Of a stretch of DNA of 64,000 bases, positions 61,177-64,000 are shown piece by piece. Origin of the DNA: an uncultured Gemmata sp. (GTDB lineage Bacteria; Planctomycetota; Planctomycetia; Gemmatales; Gemmataceae). Where the stretch lies: positions 1-64,000 of the forward strand of contig CALDUT010000007.1 of the NCBI GenBank assembly GCA_937924775.1. The letters are read 5' to 3'. The notes under the pieces are model-generated. The model saw only the letters and a program-made list of their open reading frames with translations. It was not told the DNA's origin and made no database searches. How positions within the stretch are numbered: the stretch's first letter is position 1; each line of letters begins with the position of its first letter. The position numbers and the translations under genes are program-made.

Positions 61177-62034
61177 CTACTCCAAGGCGACGCCGGCATT
61201 CTGGGCGATGCGGAGGATGCGTTCCCGGGCCACGGTGGCGGCGGCATCTGGGTTTTCGTGGCAGGTGTACAGTTCGATCGTCACCCAGCCGCTGTAGCCG
61301 ATGTCTTGCAGAGCGGTCAGTGTCGCGGCAAAGTCGATCGCCCCCTCGCCGGGAATCAGGTGATGGTGAACGCGGGTGGCGGCGATGTCTTCCAAGTGGA
61401 CATGCCGGATCAGGTTCCCTAGGCGGCGAATCGTTTCCGGCGGTTCGTCCTGCACACAGTACGCATGCCCGATGTCGAAGTTGAGGCCCAAATACGGCGA
61501 CGAAATCTGCCTGGCGAATTCGAGGTACTGATCAGCCGTTTCGAGAAGCAACCCCGGCTCTGGTTCCACCAGGAGCAGCACTTGTTCTTTTTCTGCGTGT
61601 TCGACGACCGGCTTGAGCATCTCGACGAACAGTTTCAAACACTCCTTCCACGGCCGGCCTTCGAGCGGCCCACCCGGTTCGGTGGTGATGCACGGCGCTC
61701 CCAGTTCTTTGGCCAGTGTCAGGGCCCGTTTGGTGTGGTCGATGCGCACTTGTCGGTAGTGAACATCTGGTTCGATCCACGACGGGTGCCAATACTTCTG
61801 CCGGTGGTCGTTGACCGCGTGCATCATGAAGGCATTGATATTGGCGATGGCCAGGCGGTTGGCGGCAAGGGCGTCGCGGATGGCCTGCTTGTGTTCCGGC
61901 AGCAAATATGCCGGCCAGGCGTGCGGCACATCTGCCATGATCTCAACACCGCGATAGCCGATGCGGGCCAGGCGGCTGGCGGCCTCGGCGAAGCCATAGT
62001 TCAGGTAGGCGTTGGTGGAGAAAGCCAATTGCAT
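61177..62034 (-). CDS. Sugar phosphate isomerase/epimerase (TIM barrel, AP-endonuclease-2 family)
   Basis: 285 residues with AGGA about 9 nt before the ATG. The xylose-isomerase-like TIM barrel is seen in order: MQLAFSTNAYLNYGF, IGYRGVEIMADVPHAW, NINAFMMH, PCITTEPGG, VLLLVEPEPGLL, GLNFDIGHAYC, IRHVHLEDI, GWVTIELYTC. Metal ligands Glu, Asp, His and Glu of the family are present (VEPEPG, FDIGH, HVHLED, IELY). It acts on a sugar or inositol derivative in the cytoplasm. It follows an inositol-phosphate synthase gene by 71 bases on the same strand, suggesting a shared inositol-linked path. Confidence 0.87.
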   Translation of the reverse strand: MQLAFSTNAYLNYGFAEAASRLARIGYRGVEIMADVPHAWPAYLLPEHKQAIRDALAANRLAIANINAFMMHAVNDHRQKYWHPSWIEPDVHYRQVRIDHTKRALTLAKELGAPCITTEPGGPLEGRPWKECLKLFVEMLKPVVEHAEKEQVLLLVEPEPGLLLETADQYLEFARQISSPYLGLNFDIGHAYCVQDEPPETIRRLGNLIRHVHLEDIAATRVHHHLIPGEGAIDFAATLTALQDIGYSGWVTIELYTCHENPDAAATVARERILRIAQNAGVALE

Positions 62035-62105
62035 GAGAGAATCCTACCAGCGTTGGCCCAAGATTTCCCGATCGTCTGATGAAGGCGACCGTCGCAAACC
62101 GCGTC

Positions 62106-63308
62106 TCAGCCGCGAGCCTGGAGGTAGTCTTCCAACAAAGCGAACTGCCGGCTGAAGTCGTGTTCCATCACCCCGACAGGGCTTTTGAAGAAGCACGCCG
62201 TCTGCGGCATGGGGCCAGATTCCCCCCGCCGCTGGGCGAAGGCCGCCAACCGCACCAGATCGATGACCAACGGCGCGGCCAACAGCGAGTCGCAGCCTTG
62301 CCAGGTGAATTGCAGCACCATCTTCGTACCGAGGAAGCCTTCGAAGTGGATGTGATCCCATGCGGTTTTCCAGTCGTCAAGCGATTCGACAAATTCGATA
62401 CTCACCAGCGATTGCGGTTTGTAACCGAGGAGTGTGGCCAACAGGTTATCTTTGCTGCGGACCTTGCTGGCTTTGTTTTCAGGATCGTTGAGAACTTGCC
62501 CGTCGCGGTTGCCAAGGATGTTGTGCCCCACCCAACTGAGGACACGGAGGTTGCGTTTGGCGAACAGTGGGGCCAGGACGCTTTTGAGGAGCGTTTCGCC
62601 GGTTTTGAGGTCTTGCCCGGCGTGCGGCACGCGGCGTTGGCGGGCCAATTCGGCCAGTGCCGGTAGAGTCGCACCGGGGCTGGGCGTGAGGTTCACATAG
62701 GGAAAGCCGGCATCGAGAGCGGCGAAGGCGTAGAGGCTGCTGGTAGGCAGCGCCCGGGAGGCCCGCCGCTCCAGTGCGGGCATCAACCGGTCGAGTGATT
62801 GCTGTTCGTCCCCGATATCGAACGGGGGTTCGGTGGAAGCCGCATTCACCACAACGAGTTGATCGAGTTGGTGACTGTTTTGGAAGGCGCGCAGGTCTGT
62901 TTGAATGGCGTCGATGGCTTCGCGTGGGCAGCGGGCTTCGCGGACATCGGGTCGGTCGACCAGCGCGGTGATCGCGGCGTTGGGCTGATAAACCACACCG
63001 GGGCGGATGTTGGCGCTCCATTTTTCCAACTCGTCCGCGCAGGCCGACAGCAGCCGTTCGTTGAACACGTTGGCGCGGGCATGCAATTCACGCACCGCGG
63101 CCAGAAAGTGGCTTTGGCGGATGTCGTGCCCACCCAGAACAAAGGCGCGGGGTTCGTCGAAATCGGGGTGGGCCAGTCGCGGCAACGCGGTGACCAATCC
63201 CGTGGGTTCGGTCAGTCCGCGAGCCAGCGCCGCCAGCCCCAGCGCGGTGGTGCTTGCGACACCGCCGCATGCTCCGATCAACCAGATTCCGACGCGGCGT
63301 TCAGCCAT
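62106..63308 (-). CDS. Inositol-3-phosphate synthase family protein
   Basis: 400 residues from the ATG at 63308 (MAERRVGIWLIGACGG); an ATG at 63326 adds six residues. NAD-binding glycine loop GIWLIGACGGVAST at the N-terminus. Further family landmarks: VVYQPNAAITAL, VVVNAASTEPPFD, YVNLTPSPGATLPALAELA, the KTGETLLKSVLAPLFAKRNLRVLSWVGHNILGNRDG core, and DDWKTAWDHIHFEGFLGTKM. It makes inositol-3-phosphate from glucose-6-phosphate, so the nearby pgi shares its substrate. The product may serve a lipid, thiol or solute. Sequence is closer to the bacterial/archaeal branch; exact product not proven. Confidence 0.9.
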   Translation of the reverse strand: MAERRVGIWLIGACGGVASTTALGLAALARGLTEPTGLVTALPRLAHPDFDEPRAFVLGGHDIRQSHFLAAVRELHARANVFNERLLSACADELEKWSANIRPGVVYQPNAAITALVDRPDVREARCPREAIDAIQTDLRAFQNSHQLDQLVVVNAASTEPPFDIGDEQQSLDRLMPALERRASRALPTSSLYAFAALDAGFPYVNLTPSPGATLPALAELARQRRVPHAGQDLKTGETLLKSVLAPLFAKRNLRVLSWVGHNILGNRDGQVLNDPENKASKVRSKDNLLATLLGYKPQSLVSIEFVESLDDWKTAWDHIHFEGFLGTKMVLQFTWQGCDSLLAAPLVIDLVRLAAFAQRRGESGPMPQTACFFKSPVGVMEHDFSRQFALLEDYLQARG

Positions 63309-63440
63309 AATTCCAGTATCCGTCATGAGTTTGGGAAGGCCGTGGGGGTGGGTTACGGTTAATGTAACCGAATTGTTCGCCCGCGTCTTGCCATGCTTGA
63401 GAGAACCGGGGGGCCAACCGCGGCTGTGGCCAACTTTTGG

Positions 63441-64000
63441 TCAGACCATCAAACGGGTCCCGCCACCGGACCAATCGCTTTGGCCGGCACTCCCACTGCC
63501 AACAACTTGCGATGATCCCGGCGTGGCAGCCGACCGCACCAGTTCCCGGGCGGTTAACCAACCCACTATCCCCATGACCGGCACGGCCACTTGCACCACA
63601 ACCGGGAAATCGGCTCGCAGTTGTAGAGCCGTCAGAGGTGTCGAACTTCCTAAGGCCAGCCAGGCGAGCGTAAAAACGACAAGCCACGCCGGCCGCTGGG
63701 CCGGAAATTCTTCCCACAGCACCACCGCCGCCGCGACCAGTAGCGCCCACTCGTAGATGAGCGCATGCGGCGATGCCCACAGGGAAAGGAAAATCGCAAG
63801 GGGGAACATCGCGGCCACCGGCGCGCCGGTGCGCTGCTTCACCCACCACGCCCCGGCCAGTCCGGCCAGCGAACATGCCCCGGCCAGCGCGATCACCAAC
63901 GGGGCTTGATCGTCGGCCTGGTTTTCGTCGCCGGTGCGTGTCAGAAGCAATGCCCAGAATGCCCGCGGCGATTGCTTATTCCAAAACGGATCACCCCGGA
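63441..64000 (-). CDS. GT87/DUF2029-like membrane glycosyltransferase (partial, N-terminus off the window)
   Basis: The frame is open from the window edge to the stop at 63441 (186 codons visible). The visible start NPFWNKQSPRAFWALLL-like segment (here GDPFWNKQSPRAF) and the later FLSLWASPHALIYEWALLVAAAVVLW match the C-terminal part of GT87 polyprenyl-mannosyltransferase-like proteins, with about five membrane helices. It ends in a Ser/Gly-rich tail. It probably adds a sugar from a lipid carrier outside the membrane. No start is visible; a TTG at 63950 is only an internal codon. Confidence 0.72.
   Translation of the reverse strand, partial: RGDPFWNKQSPRAFWALLLTRTGDENQADDQAPLVIALAGACSLAGLAGAWWVKQRTGAPVAAMFPLAIFLSLWASPHALIYEWALLVAAAVVLWEEFPAQRPAWLVVFTLAWLALGSSTPLTALQLRADFPVVVQVAVPVMGIVGWLTARELVRSAATPGSSQVVGSGSAGQSDWSGGGTRLMV

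Overview
ORGANISM. The window looks like the chromosome of a planctomycete, most probably of the Gemmataceae. It is GC-rich. One secreted protein carries the N-terminal VEQLEDRLTPA motif typical of Gemmata-like exported proteins. Another carries a small beta-rich domain like the planctomycete TIGR03000 family, and there are several signal-peptide proteins of planctomycete-only families, a large CBM9/sugar-dehydrogenase/cytochrome protein and an LptD outer-membrane protein. These calls rest on reading the sequence; no database search was run. LAYOUT. 1-8.6 kb, minus strand: a DNA methyltransferase cut by the window edge, a DUF4198-type secreted protein, an M24-fold protein overlapping a 1009-residue secreted dehydrogenase/cytochrome protein, and an FG-GAP surface protein. 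9-22.7 kb, mostly plus strand: an ABC-2 exporter pair, pheT, a coiled-coil membrane protein, an M50 protease, a minus-strand HTH-like protein, apgM-type phosphoglycerate mutase, a secreted metallo-beta-lactamase-fold protein, a Ser/Thr kinase and a secreted protein with a duplicated SPOR-like unit. 23-40 kb: one long flagellar locus. fliK and a small FlhB-like gene point left. flgB-flgC-fliE-fliF-fliG-fliH-fliI-fliJ-motE-fliO-fliP-fliQ-fliR-flhB-flhA-fliA point right. Together they give the proximal rod, MS ring, switch protein FliG, the export ATPase complex, the whole export gate and the flagellar sigma factor. FliM/FliN, stator MotAB, hook and filament genes are not here. 40-42.4 kb: a phosphoesterase and a coupled pair whose second gene is ImpE/TagJ-like (type VI secretion accessory), without other T6SS genes in view. 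42.4-56 kb: LptD coupled to a CoA-binding protein, two CsrA paralogues, a YHS-domain gene carrying in-frame stop codons, a thioredoxin-like secreted protein, an exported methyltransferase-like protein, six-domain ribosomal protein S1 and an FtsX-type permease. 56-64 kb: a HgsnAT-like acyltransferase, pgi, a lone Rieske oxygenase, an intergenic parS-like palindrome, a TIM-barrel isomerase beside an inositol-phosphate synthase, and the end of a GT87-like membrane protein. HOW IT WORKS TOGETHER. The flagellar genes are packed with short gaps or stop/start overlaps and end with the sigma factor that would drive late flagellar genes. Two CsrA paralogues lie 7-11 kb away and could act post-transcriptionally on motility (inference). 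LptD implies that lipopolysaccharide is assembled in an outer membrane. The parS-like site suggests, but does not prove, that the window lies in the origin-proximal part of the chromosome. No rRNA, tRNA, CRISPR array, insertion sequence or integrase was found by eye.
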